Source: an uncultured Prevotellaceae bacterium (GTDB taxonomy: Bacteria; Bacteroidota; Bacteroidia; Bacteroidales; Bacteroidaceae). From it: DNA of 64,000 nt. The notes under the pieces were generated by a model. That model saw nothing but the letters and a program-made list of their open reading frames with translations. It did no database searches and was not told the origin of the DNA. Position 1 is the stretch's first letter, and every line of letters starts with the position of its first letter. A program made the translations under genes and the position numbers. Positions 8,171 to 16,370 of this stretch are shown piece by piece. The stretch spans positions 1 through 64,000 of the forward strand of contig CADBAG010000009.1 of the NCBI GenBank assembly GCA_902792635.1, in the 5' to 3' direction.

Positions 8171-8383
8171 CTAATCGTCTTCCCACGCATTGTATTGGAA
8201 CTTTGGGAGTTGCTGATCATTGTCTTTGTCTTTTGTATTGAGAAAGCCCTTCTTGGCCAGACCGCCACCGGAGTCATCTCCGTCGTTCGTGTATCCGCTT
8301 CCGCCTACATGAAACGTTTGCATCAGTTCGGGATCCGGACATATAACAGATATTGTTGGTTTTATATAATATTTCCTTTTCAT
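8171..8383 (-). CDS. Short Prevotella-type peptide, unknown function
   Basis: 70 residues. The N terminus MKRKYYIKPTISVI resembles a group of short Prevotella and Bacteroides proteins that begin K-x-Y-x-x-P; then comes a Gly/Asp/Asn-rich middle (HVGGSGYTNDGDDSGGG) and an acidic end (NAWEDD). An unusually strong Shine-Dalgarno sequence, AAGGAGG, lies seven bases before the ATG at 8383 and decides between the two nearby ATGs. It starts 21 bases after the stop of the LRR gene and is probably co-transcribed with it. No classical signal peptide. Confidence 0.6.
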   Translation of the reverse strand: MKRKYYIKPTISVICPDPELMQTFHVGGSGYTNDGDDSGGGLAKKGFLNTKDKDNDQQLPKFQYNAWEDD

Positions 8384-8403
8384 CGTCATTCCTCCTTGAT
8401 CAG

Positions 8404-10376
8404 TTATTTGCTGATAGTAATCTTTTTCCTGTTATGGATATAGATACCTTGTCGTGAAGGCTTCGCTCCCAATGCTCGGCCGTCAAGGGTGTACCACGGC
8501 GCATCGACACTGTTCTCCGCATTTTCTATCCGGGAAATACCGGTGGGAGCATCCAAAGAGAGGACAAAGCCCTTGGCGGCTGATGCGTCTGTACTGTTCA
8601 GATAAGCACGCCAGGTTCCTATAGATGTTTTCGTACTGTGCCAAAAACCTAACTGGTTGTAGGTGGAAGAGACGGGGTTGTCGTTGATGCCGAGCACGTA
8701 GTAGGTGTCTTGGTTGGTTATTGCATAGTTTTGTGTACCTTGCAACAGATTTGTGCTCGCTTCCTTTGCCGTTCCTGTACTTTGGTTCAAGGCGAAAAGT
8801 TGATAGGAATCGTTGGAACGTTTAATCAGCATCGGTGTGTTTGCCTTGACAATCTCTCCTTCCGTGGCAATTTGGGTCATGGTGGCCGTATTGTCGTTGC
8901 TTCCAGTTTTCACATCGGTGGCAGAGATAGCATAAGCCGTGGCGCCTGCTGGCAGGAGAACATCATAAGGAAGGTTCACGGATCCATACGTCTGCGACAT
9001 AGGCAACAGGTAACACTCCACCGTGTCGGTGACATCCATGGTCTGCATTACGGAAAGGCTGGAAGCCGTGTCATACTTGTAAGTGATGGTAATAGGTGAA
9101 GCTTTTTTCGTCGTGCTTGCCCAACTGAAGAACCGTGTTCTGCTTGATCCGTTGCTGAACTTCAAAGGAATTATACTGTTGCTCTCATCGCCAAGTGTAA
9201 AGCTGATAGAATTACTGTTTCCTTGGAAGTTAATCTTTGCATCACTTATCTTGTTTTTGTCGATACCTTTCTCTACAAGCATATAGGCATCTGTACCATC
9301 GGTATAGAGCATCATGCGACGATGCTGCTTGCCTGAACTTGGATTGACAAAAGAGCTTGTATTCTTTACCATCAGACTGGAATATTGGCTCATGTCAAAC
9401 GAAGCCAAAGCATTATCATAAATGCTGAGGAATTTTATTTGGGTGGCATCTGTAGGATTCAGGGTTAAGGATGTCAGTTTGTTGCTATGGCAGTCGAGGT
9501 TTACCAATGCCGAATTTTTCGACAAATCGAGTGTAGTCAGCTGATTACTGTAACACGATAGATCCTTTAAAGAAGTATTTTGGCTCAGATTAAGGGTCGT
9601 CAGTTGGTTGCTAAAACAAAGCAATGTCGAGAGCTTAGTCAACTTGCTGACGTCTAATGTGGACCATTTATTAGTGTAAACAGCAAGATATGTCAGGTTA
9701 GTGTTGCTTGATAAATCCAATACATTGAGCTGTGGGTTGCCAAATGCGTACAGTTTAGTCAAAGCAGTATTTTTTGACAAGTCAAGTGTTGTCAATTTCG
9801 TTTTGTAGACTGATAACTCACTTAGTTTTGTGTTGTTGGACACGTCTAACGTCGTGAGTGGGTTATTCGGCACATAAAGTTTGATTAATTTGCTGCACTT
9901 ACTCACATCAATATTCTGCAGTGTCTGCATCTCGGAGCAGTTGATGTTTGTCATCACTGGATTGTGAGTGAAATCCAAAGACACCACCTTACAGCCTGTG
10001 ATGTTCAATACTTGGAGTGCAGCATTACCGCTTAGATCGATGGATGTCACACCAGGATTGTTCTGGCAGTACAATGTTGTCAGATTCGTGAGATACTTCA
10101 ATCCAGTAAGGTCCTTGATACCTTTCTTGCTTAAGGCCTTAGTGTCTATTACTGTAATCTTGGACACCCCCCCCTTATTGTGGCAAGGGAATCAATACAT
10201 TTTCTGAAGGCAGGATCCGGGAAGTTCGTCTCGTTGATCTCAACGTCATCGGCAAAAAGTTGGTCGGGCGCAAATAGCAAGATCACCATGAGAATAGCGG
10301 AAGATACTGCGCTAAAGCGCTTCCTTATATTTAATACACGATCCTGAAACCGATCTTTTTGAAGAAAATATCTCAT
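8404..10376 (-). pseudogene. Leucine-rich-repeat surface protein gene with frameshift at G8 tract
   Basis: The gene reads in two frames. The first part (10149-10376) encodes a basic N terminus, a hydrophobic signal segment (SAILMVILLFAPDQLFAD) and VEINETNFPDPAFRKCID, typical of the start of BspA-like LRR proteins. The second (8404 to about 10167) encodes roughly ten LRRs with L-x-x-L-x-L-S-x-N patterns, a beta-rich region, and a tail (WYTLDGRALG...GIYIHNRKKITI) common on Prevotella secreted LRR proteins. The frames meet at eight consecutive G (minus strand, about 10167-10174). Nine G or six G would restore one reading frame of about 657 codons. This could be a decayed gene, an assembly error, or an on/off switch by slippage. 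Confidence 0.75.
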
Positions 10377-10552
10377 AATCATACTCAAACATTATAAAAT
10401 GTCAGGTCACTTGAAGAGTTATCCTGTTGGACTCTTATACCTATAATTCATCGCAAAATTACAAACTTTCCATATATTCTCCAAGCAAATGGTTAGCTTT
10501 TCTTCCTTTTTGATGTAATATTTTCAATATTTTAGGTTTTTCTCTTTATTGG

Positions 10553-10900
10553 CTCTTCTTTTCGGGTTGATACCGATATGCAGCCTCGGAGAGGCTGAAT
10601 TTTACATAACCCCAGTCTAAGGAGCGCAGCGACGCAGACTGGGGGGTATTGTACGGGCTTAGTTAAATGATTTCCTGCCTCGGAGAGGCAGACTGCACGA
10701 TAGTGCGTAATGTCTTTAATAGTTTATCATACAAAAACATAGCGCGCCTAACGCCACATTCAGCCTCTCCGAGGCTGGAGATTACGTTTCCGCTACTGCC
10801 TAAAAATCCCCAGACTGCAGTCGCTGCGCTCCTTTAGTCTGGGGTTATGGATAATTGTGCCTCTCCGAGGCACTCTTCAACCCGAAAACCGGAAGAACCC
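10553..10900. repeat. Composite palindromic intergenic element, copy 1
   Basis: A 348-bp nearly palindromic block filling most of the gap between the LRR gene and gdhA. From the outside in: TTTTCGGGTTGA against TCAACCCGAAAA, then GCCTCGGAGAGGC, then a CCCCAGTCT/AGACTGGGG stem whose loop contains GGAGCGCAGCGACG or its complement, mirrored in the other half. The stem sequence differs from copies 3-6 (CCCCAGGT) but both arms co-vary, so the structure is conserved. The remaining gap bases hold no gene. Confidence 0.85.
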
Positions 10901-10948
10901 AATAATATTGATGACCAATTAACGGATAATTGACGGGAATTAGTGTTT

Positions 10949-12289
10949 TTACATCCCTACGCCTTGCGCCATCATGGCCTTGGCAACCTTGAGGAAGCCG
11001 GCAACGTTGGCACCCTTCACGTAGTTGATATAGCCATCGGGCTGGGTACCGTACTTCACGCAGTTCTCGTGGATGTCGTTCATGATGCGGTGGAGGTAGT
11101 TGTCAACCTCCTCGCGCGTCCACTTCAGACGCTCAGAGTTCTGACTCATCTCTAAGCCGGACACAGCCACACCACCGGCGTTGCTGGCCTTACCCGGACA
11201 ATAAAGGATCTTGTTGTCTTGGAAGATCTTCACGGCTTCAGGTGTTGACGGCATGTTAGCACCCTCACTCACAGCAATGACGCCATTGTTGATGAGTTTC
11301 TGCGCATCCTCTCCGTTGATCTCGTTCTGGGTAGCACATGGTGTGGCGATGTCGGCCTTGATGCCCCAAGGACACTCACCGGGGAAATACTGGGCATTGG
11401 GATATTCTTCCGCATACTCCTTGATGCGGCCGCGCTCGATATTCTTCAGTTCCATGATGTAAGCGAGCTTGTCGGCGTCGATACCATCGGGGTCGTAGAC
11501 AAAGCCGTCAGAGTCGGAGCAGGTGAGCGGCTTGGCACCGAGCTGGATGAGCTTCTCAATGGTGTACTGGGCCACGTTGCCGGCACCCGAGACGAGCACG
11601 GTCTTACCTGCGAGGTCTATGCCACGCGTCTTGAGCATGTTCTCAAGGAAGTAGACGTTACCGTAGCCCGTAGCCTCCGGACGGATGAGCGAGCCGCCAA
11701 ACTCCTGACCTTTACCTGTCAGGATGCCGACGAACTGATGGGTGAGGGCTTTGTACTGACCGAACATGTAGCCGACCTCACGGCCACCGACACCGATGTC
11801 ACCAGCAGGCACATCCACATCCGGGCCGATATAGTTCCACAGCTCACGCATGAAGGCCTGGCAGAAACGCATGACCTCACCGTTCGACTTGCCGCGCGGA
11901 GAGAAGTCGGAGCCACCCTTGGCGCCACCCATCGGGAGCGTGGTGAGGGAGTTCTTGAAGACCTGCTCGAAGGCGAGGAACTTCAGGATGCTGACGTTGA
12001 CAGATGCGTGGAAACGCAGGCCGCCCTTGTAGGGGCCAATGGCATTGTTGTGCTGCACGCGGTAACCCATGTTTGTGCGCACGTTGCCTTTGTCATCGAT
12101 CCAGTTGACACGGAACTGGATGACGCGGTCGGGGATGCACAGACGCTCGATGAGGTTGGCTTTCTCAAACTCAGGATGCTTGTTGTATTCATCCTCGATC
12201 GTTCCGAGCACTTGGCTCACAGCCTGGATGTACTCCGGCTGATTGGGAAACTGCTGCTGCAGTTTAGCTACTACTTCGGTTGCTTTCAT
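10949..12289 (-). CDS. gdhA: NADP-type glutamate dehydrogenase
   Basis: 446 residues, the usual length for the hexameric bacterial enzyme that converts 2-oxoglutarate and ammonium to glutamate. Visible motifs: GPYKGGLRFH (substrate Lys), PMGGAKGGSDFSPRGKS, PAGDIGVGGREVGYMFG, and the Rossmann GAGNVAQYTIEKL near residue 240. Central ammonium assimilation enzyme in Bacteroidetes. Monocistronic: a palindromic element follows it and a promoter box (TAACTTTG, 12404-12411) precedes it by about 115 bases. Confidence 0.97.
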   Translation of the reverse strand: MKATEVVAKLQQQFPNQPEYIQAVSQVLGTIEDEYNKHPEFEKANLIERLCIPDRVIQFRVNWIDDKGNVRTNMGYRVQHNNAIGPYKGGLRFHASVNVSILKFLAFEQVFKNSLTTLPMGGAKGGSDFSPRGKSNGEVMRFCQAFMRELWNYIGPDVDVPAGDIGVGGREVGYMFGQYKALTHQFVGILTGKGQEFGGSLIRPEATGYGNVYFLENMLKTRGIDLAGKTVLVSGAGNVAQYTIEKLIQLGAKPLTCSDSDGFVYDPDGIDADKLAYIMELKNIERGRIKEYAEEYPNAQYFPGECPWGIKADIATPCATQNEINGEDAQKLINNGVIAVSEGANMPSTPEAVKIFQDNKILYCPGKASNAGGVAVSGLEMSQNSERLKWTREEVDNYLHRIMNDIHENCVKYGTQPDGYINYVKGANVAGFLKVAKAMMAQGVGM

Positions 12290-12403
12290 AAATAGTTTTC
12301 TATCTCTTTTATTGGTTGAAATATTGGTTGTATTTAATGGTTGTTTAATCTGTTAAAATATCGCTTTTATGATAATCTCGTATGAACATCGGGAAATCGA
12401 TTA

Positions 12404-12411
12404 CAAAGTTA
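12404..12411 (-). promoter_or_regulatory. -7 box upstream of gdhA
   Basis: Minus-strand TAACTTTG, an exact TAnnTTTG match, giving a leader of roughly 110 bases before the gdhA ATG. No clear -33 TTTG at 19-21 bp. Confidence 0.5.
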
Positions 12412-12440
12412 GTAGTTTTAATTGGGAATACCTAACGATT

Positions 12441-13127
12441 TCAAAGATTTTTTACCCCTAATGCCTCGAACGGTGTCATGGTACCAGTCATTCGTTCATA
12501 CGTAGCATTATCCACGGGCCGTCCACGCAGCGACCTTACCTTTGGCATGTCCTCGAACCAACGGTTGTCGGTGGTGTACCATCGGTAGGTGGACACCTCG
12601 CTGACATTCTTAAGACGCGAGTTGATCTGACGGGCGAACTTCGGGTTCACGGAAGAGAGGAAACGCTTGCCATTCGTCGTCTCTATGGCAAGCACGAGAT
12701 ACTGGCGGATGATGTTTTCAGAACCGGTATAAGCTTTCTTCGTGCCTTCCATCTTCGTCATCACCTGGATATTCCAGCCTTCGCGGTTGAGCCGTTGCAT
12801 CATACCACGGAAGACAACACCATGAGGCGACGTGTCCTTGACACCACTAACAGCGATGCTTAGATGGATCATCTCATGGAGCAGCACGTTGCGGAACTGA
12901 TACTCCGTTTGATCGTAGAAGTTGCTGAGGGTGAGGGTGAAGGCATTCGTGGCGTTGCCCTTACTGAAGAGCCCTCGTCCCCACATCAGCCCACGCTTAT
13001 AAGAGAGCGAGCCGAGTTGTGTCTTCGACCGCCCTATAAAAAAACGAGGCTCAGGAAGCCTCCCGTCAAAATACTGTTTATTGTATTGACGGAAGTTGCT
13101 CCTGAGCCAAGTAATATCTATTTGCAT
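12441..13127 (-). CDS. SprT-like zinc metalloprotease domain protein
   Basis: 228 residues from ATG 13127. The open frame continues upstream, but those residues (repeats of FQYF/FHCFN) are translated octamer microsatellite and are rejected. Zinc site: H84-E85-x-x-H88 (HEMIH) with a third ligand probably H102 (SPHGVVF). The N-terminal IDITWLRSNFRQYNKQYFDGRLP is the SprT family opening. The C-terminal half (TYRWYTTDNRWFEDMPKVRSLRGRP) is specific to Bacteroidetes homologues. Relatives include SprT and the DNA-protein-crosslink protease Spartan; the role here is unproven. The array separates it from alaS. Confidence 0.82.
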   Translation of the reverse strand: MQIDITWLRSNFRQYNKQYFDGRLPEPRFFIGRSKTQLGSLSYKRGLMWGRGLFSKGNATNAFTLTLSNFYDQTEYQFRNVLLHEMIHLSIAVSGVKDTSPHGVVFRGMMQRLNREGWNIQVMTKMEGTKKAYTGSENIIRQYLVLAIETTNGKRFLSSVNPKFARQINSRLKNVSEVSTYRWYTTDNRWFEDMPKVRSLRGRPVDNATYERMTGTMTPFEALGVKNL

Positions 13128-13222
13128 TGAAATATTGAAACAATGAAATATTGAAACATTGAAACAATGAAACATTGAAACAATGAAATATTGAAACAAT
13201 GAAACATTGAAACAATGAGATA
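13128..13222. repeat. Octamer microsatellite (ATTGAAAC / AATGAAAT)
   Basis: About twelve 8-bp units, mostly ATTGAAAC, AATGAAAC and AATGAAAT, in one register from the SprT-like start codon back to the alaS stop. Related arrays (TTTCAATN on the plus strand) occur at 33031-33078, 33489-33540, 34582-34620 and 46138-46196. Confidence 0.85.
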
Positions 13223-13228
13223 TTGAAA

Positions 13229-15898
13229 TTATCCAATATTAAACAATGCCACTGCCTTCTCCACTGCAGCGTTGAGCCCGTCGAGGTCCTTGCCACCTGC
13301 CTGAGCGAAGTAAGGCTGGCCGCCGCCACCGCCCTTGATGAGCTTGGCAGCCTCACGCACGATCTGACCGGCGTTGAGCGAGCGCTCTTTCACCATGTCG
13401 TCGGAGAACATCACGGAGAGCATAGGCTTGCCGTTGGCATTGCTGCCGATGACACAAGCGAGGTGCTCGGGGATACGCTCGCGGATCTTGAAAACGAGGT
13501 CCTTGGCGTTGGCACCGTCGAACGGTACGACAGCCTTGACTACCTTCACACCGTTCACCTCATTAGCATTAGCCACGAGGCGGTCGCACATCTGCTGTAC
13601 GAGCTGCGCATTGAACTGCTCTACCTGCTTCTTCAGACCTGCGTTCTCGTCGATAGACTTCTGGATAGCCTTCTGCAGATCCTTGGCGTTGTTGAACATG
13701 CCTTTGATGGTCTCGAGGGTGTCCTCAACATCGTAGATAGCCTCCTCAGCAGCCTTGCCAGTGAGCGCCTCGACACGACGGATACCGGCAGCGACACTGC
13801 TCTCAGAGATGATCTTGAAGAAGCCGATATGGCCCGTGCTCTTCACGTGGATACCACCGCAGAACTCAGCAGAAGGACCGAAGCGCACCACGCGAACCTT
13901 GTCACCATATTTCTCACCGAAGAGCGCCACGGCACCGAGCTTCTTGGCTTCCTCGATAGGCGTGTCGCGATGCTCGTCGAGCGGGAGGTCCTCGCGGATC
14001 ATCTTGTTGACGATGTGCTCCACCTGACGGAGCTGCTCAGCAGACACTTTCTGGAAATAGTTGAAGTCGAAGCGCAGGATCTTGTCGTCGACATACGAAC
14101 CGCGCTGCTCTGTCTGCTCACCGAGCACCTGCTTCAGTGCATAGTCGAGGAGGTGCGTAGCTGTATGGTTGCAAGCCGAGCCCTCACGCTTCTCTACATC
14201 CACCTCAGCGTGGAGGTCAGCAGTGATGTCCTTCGGCAGTTTCTTGACGATATGAATGCTCTGGTTGTTCTCGCGCTTGGTGTCGACGACCTCGATGGTC
14301 TCATCGGGGAAGACGAACTTACCCTTGTCGCCTACCTGACCACCCATCTCTCCGTAGAACGGAGTCTGGTCGAGGACGACCTCATAGAACACGTTCTTCT
14401 TCTGTGTCACCTTACGGTAACGGAGGATATGTGCATCGCAGTCGTTGGTGTCGTAGCCGACGAACTCCTGCTCGCCCTCATGCACGTTGACCCAGTCGCT
14501 GTTCTCCACAGCGGCAGCGTTGCGTGCACGCTCTTTCTGCTTAGCCATCTCCTCGTCGAAGCCCTTGGCGTCTACTGTGAAGCCGTTCTCACCGCAGATA
14601 AGCTCGGTGAGGTCGAGTGGGAAGCCATAGGTATCGAAGAGGCGGAAAGCCTTCTCGCCCTCGAGCTCTGTTTTGCCGGCAGCCTTCAGCTCGTCCATGT
14701 CGACGGAGAGGAGGTTGATACCACGCTCGAGCGTGCGGAGGAAAGAGTCCTCCTCCTGCTTCATCACCTTCGTGATGAGATCCTGCTGAGCCTTGAGCTC
14801 AGGATAAGCACCACCCATCTCAGCGACGAGCACGGGCACGAGCTTGTACATGAAGGCATCCTTCTGGTCGAGGAACGTGTAAGCATAACGTACGGCACGG
14901 CGAAGGATACGGCGGATGACGTAACCAGCCTTGGCGTTGCTCGGCAGCTGACCGTCGGCAATGGCGAAAGCCACGGCGCGCAGGTGGTCGGCGACGACGC
15001 GGATAGCAATATCCACTTTCTCCTCAGCGTTGACACCCTCACCATTGGGGCCCTCAGGGAAGGTGTGGTTGTATTTATGGCCTGACAGACGCTCGATCTC
15101 TTCAATGATCGGTGTGAAGATATCGGTGTCGTAGTTGGAATTCTTGCCTTGCAGCAGACGTACGAGACGCTCGAAGCCGAGGCCGGTATCAATGACGTGC
15201 ATCTTCAGTGGCTCGAGGGAGCCATCAGCCTTGCGGTTAAACTGCATAAACACGATGTTCCAGATCTCGATGACCTGCGGATGGTCTTTGTTGACGAGCA
15301 GCTCACCCGGCACCTTCTTCTTCTCTTCCTCGGGACGGAAGTCAATATGGATCTCAGAGCAGGGACCGCAAGGACCTGTGTCGCCCATCTCCCAGAAGTT
15401 GTCGTGCTTGTTGCCGTTGACGATGTGGTTCTTGGGGAAGTGCTTCTCCCAGTAGCCGGCTGCCTCGTCATCACGGGCGATGTTCTCAGAAGGATCACCT
15501 TCGAAGACCGTCACATAGAGGTCTTTCGGATCGAGGTGCAGCACATTGACGAGATACTCATAGGCATAGTCGATGGCGCCTTCCTTGAAATAGTCGCCGA
15601 AGCTCCAGTTGCCGAGCATCTCGAACATCGTGTGGTGGGAGAGGGCAGAATCGCGTCCCACTTCCTCCAAGTCGTTGTGCTTACCACTGACGCGCAGACA
15701 TTTCTGCGAGTCGGTACGGCGGCGCGGGTTCGGGTCTTTGGTACCGAGAATAATATCTTTCCACTGGTTCATACCTGCATTGGTGAACATCAGTGTGGGG
15801 TCGTCCTTCACTACGATAGGCGCAGAAGGTACGATGACGTGTCCTTTAGACTCGAAAAACTTCAGATACGAGTCGCGGATTTCGTTTGCTGTCATCAT
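13229..15898 (-). CDS. alaS: Alanyl-tRNA synthetase
   Basis: 889 residues (888 from the second Met), standard length. N-terminal class II catalytic domain ([28 protein letters not shown]), the middle tRNA-recognition region, then the editing domain with its zinc ligands HTATH and CGGIH, and the C-terminal DHHA1-type oligomerisation region ending with a glycine-rich [14 protein letters not shown]. Charges tRNA-Ala and hydrolyses Ser/Gly mischarged tRNA. Divergent from the MerR-type regulator, 105 bases apart. Confidence 0.98.
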   Translation of the reverse strand: MMTANEIRDSYLKFFESKGHVIVPSAPIVVKDDPTLMFTNAGMNQWKDIILGTKDPNPRRRTDSQKCLRVSGKHNDLEEVGRDSALSHHTMFEMLGNWSFGDYFKEGAIDYAYEYLVNVLHLDPKDLYVTVFEGDPSENIARDDEAAGYWEKHFPKNHIVNGNKHDNFWEMGDTGPCGPCSEIHIDFRPEEEKKKVPGELLVNKDHPQVIEIWNIVFMQFNRKADGSLEPLKMHVIDTGLGFERLVRLLQGKNSNYDTDIFTPIIEEIERLSGHKYNHTFPEGPNGEGVNAEEKVDIAIRVVADHLRAVAFAIADGQLPSNAKAGYVIRRILRRAVRYAYTFLDQKDAFMYKLVPVLVAEMGGAYPELKAQQDLITKVMKQEEDSFLRTLERGINLLSVDMDELKAAGKTELEGEKAFRLFDTYGFPLDLTELICGENGFTVDAKGFDEEMAKQKERARNAAAVENSDWVNVHEGEQEFVGYDTNDCDAHILRYRKVTQKKNVFYEVVLDQTPFYGEMGGQVGDKGKFVFPDETIEVVDTKRENNQSIHIVKKLPKDITADLHAEVDVEKREGSACNHTATHLLDYALKQVLGEQTEQRGSYVDDKILRFDFNYFQKVSAEQLRQVEHIVNKMIREDLPLDEHRDTPIEEAKKLGAVALFGEKYGDKVRVVRFGPSAEFCGGIHVKSTGHIGFFKIISESSVAAGIRRVEALTGKAAEEAIYDVEDTLETIKGMFNNAKDLQKAIQKSIDENAGLKKQVEQFNAQLVQQMCDRLVANANEVNGVKVVKAVVPFDGANAKDLVFKIRERIPEHLACVIGSNANGKPMLSVMFSDDMVKERSLNAGQIVREAAKLIKGGGGGQPYFAQAGGKDLDGLNAAVEKAVALFNIG

Positions 15899-15946
15899 CT
15901 GTATAGAGTATTTTTAATTAATTTCTATTATAATGAAAATCACGTG

Positions 15947-15954
15947 CAAAGTTA
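15947..15954 (-). promoter_or_regulatory. -7 box upstream of alaS
   Basis: Minus-strand TAACTTTG (exact TAnnTTTG), about 50 bases before the alaS start. Confidence 0.5.
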
Positions 15955-15975
15955 CTAAATTCTTTGTTTTTTCGT

Positions 15976-15983
15976 TACCTTTG
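15976..15983 (+). promoter_or_regulatory. -7 box upstream of the MerR-type gene
   Basis: TACCTTTG (exact TAnnTTTG), 20 bases before the ATG at 16004. It lies 22 bp from the divergent alaS box, so the two promoters overlap. Confidence 0.55.
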
Positions 15984-16003
15984 CAAGCAGAAAGAATAAA
16001 ATT

Positions 16004-16351
16004 ATGGCAAACGAAGGCAATAAGAGCAAGAAACTGTATTATTCCATTAAGGAGGTAGCCCAGATCATCGGTGTGAGCGAGAGCACGCTGCGCTTTTGGG
16101 AGAAGGAGTTCCCTCATGTCAAGCCGCGTACTGCAGGACTGTCTAATATCCGGCAGTACACGGAGAAGAATATAGAGGACCTCAAGGTCATCTATAATCT
16201 CATCAAGGTGCGCGGCTTCAAGATTGCTGCCGCGCGCGAATATCTTAAAAATAATAAGGAAGGGGTGGACAAAAGCTCGGAGGTCATCACGCTGTTAAAG
16301 GACACCTTAGCAGAGCTGCAGGAGATCAAGAAGCATCTGGACTTGATTTAG
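16004..16351 (+). CDS. MerR-family transcriptional regulator
   Basis: 115 residues. MerR-type winged helix: YYSIKEVAQIIGVSESTLRFWEKEF, then RQYTEKNIEDLKVIYNLIKVRGFKIAAAREYL, followed by a short helix for dimerisation. There is no C-terminal effector domain and no cysteine for metal sensing. A short regulator of this kind is conserved in Bacteroidetes; its targets are unknown. It converges on rsh, and the 20 bases between them are a fragment of a GC-rich repeat (see 16349-16369). Confidence 0.85.
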   Translation: MANEGNKSKKLYYSIKEVAQIIGVSESTLRFWEKEFPHVKPRTAGLSNIRQYTEKNIEDLKVIYNLIKVRGFKIAAAREYLKNNKEGVDKSSEVITLLKDTLAELQEIKKHLDLI

Positions 16352-16369
16352 GGAGGGCTTGGGTAGGCC
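16349..16369. repeat. Half-copy of a GC-rich palindromic repeat
   Basis: TAGGGAGGGCTTGGGTAGGCC, beginning in the MerR-type gene stop codon. The same sequence forms one arm of the palindromes at 32583-32619 and 32765-32802. Confidence 0.6.
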
Positions 16370-16370
16370 T

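Noticed and set aside
13128..13199. N-terminal extension (FQYFIVSMFHCFN...) of the SprT-like protein
   Set aside because: It is translated octamer repeat; the family start is the Met at 13127.
13223..15085. Very long open frame (620 codons) antisense to alaS
   Set aside because: It is the complement of a highly conserved synthetase; its Leu/Val/Glu-rich, repetitive composition follows from the codon bias of alaS. Similar antisense frames over rsh, ftsH and pepD were dropped for the same reason.
15941..15954. parS site (CACGTG core upstream of alaS)
   Set aside because: The flanks do not match TGTTnCACGTGnAACA; the bases are better explained as the alaS -7 box region.
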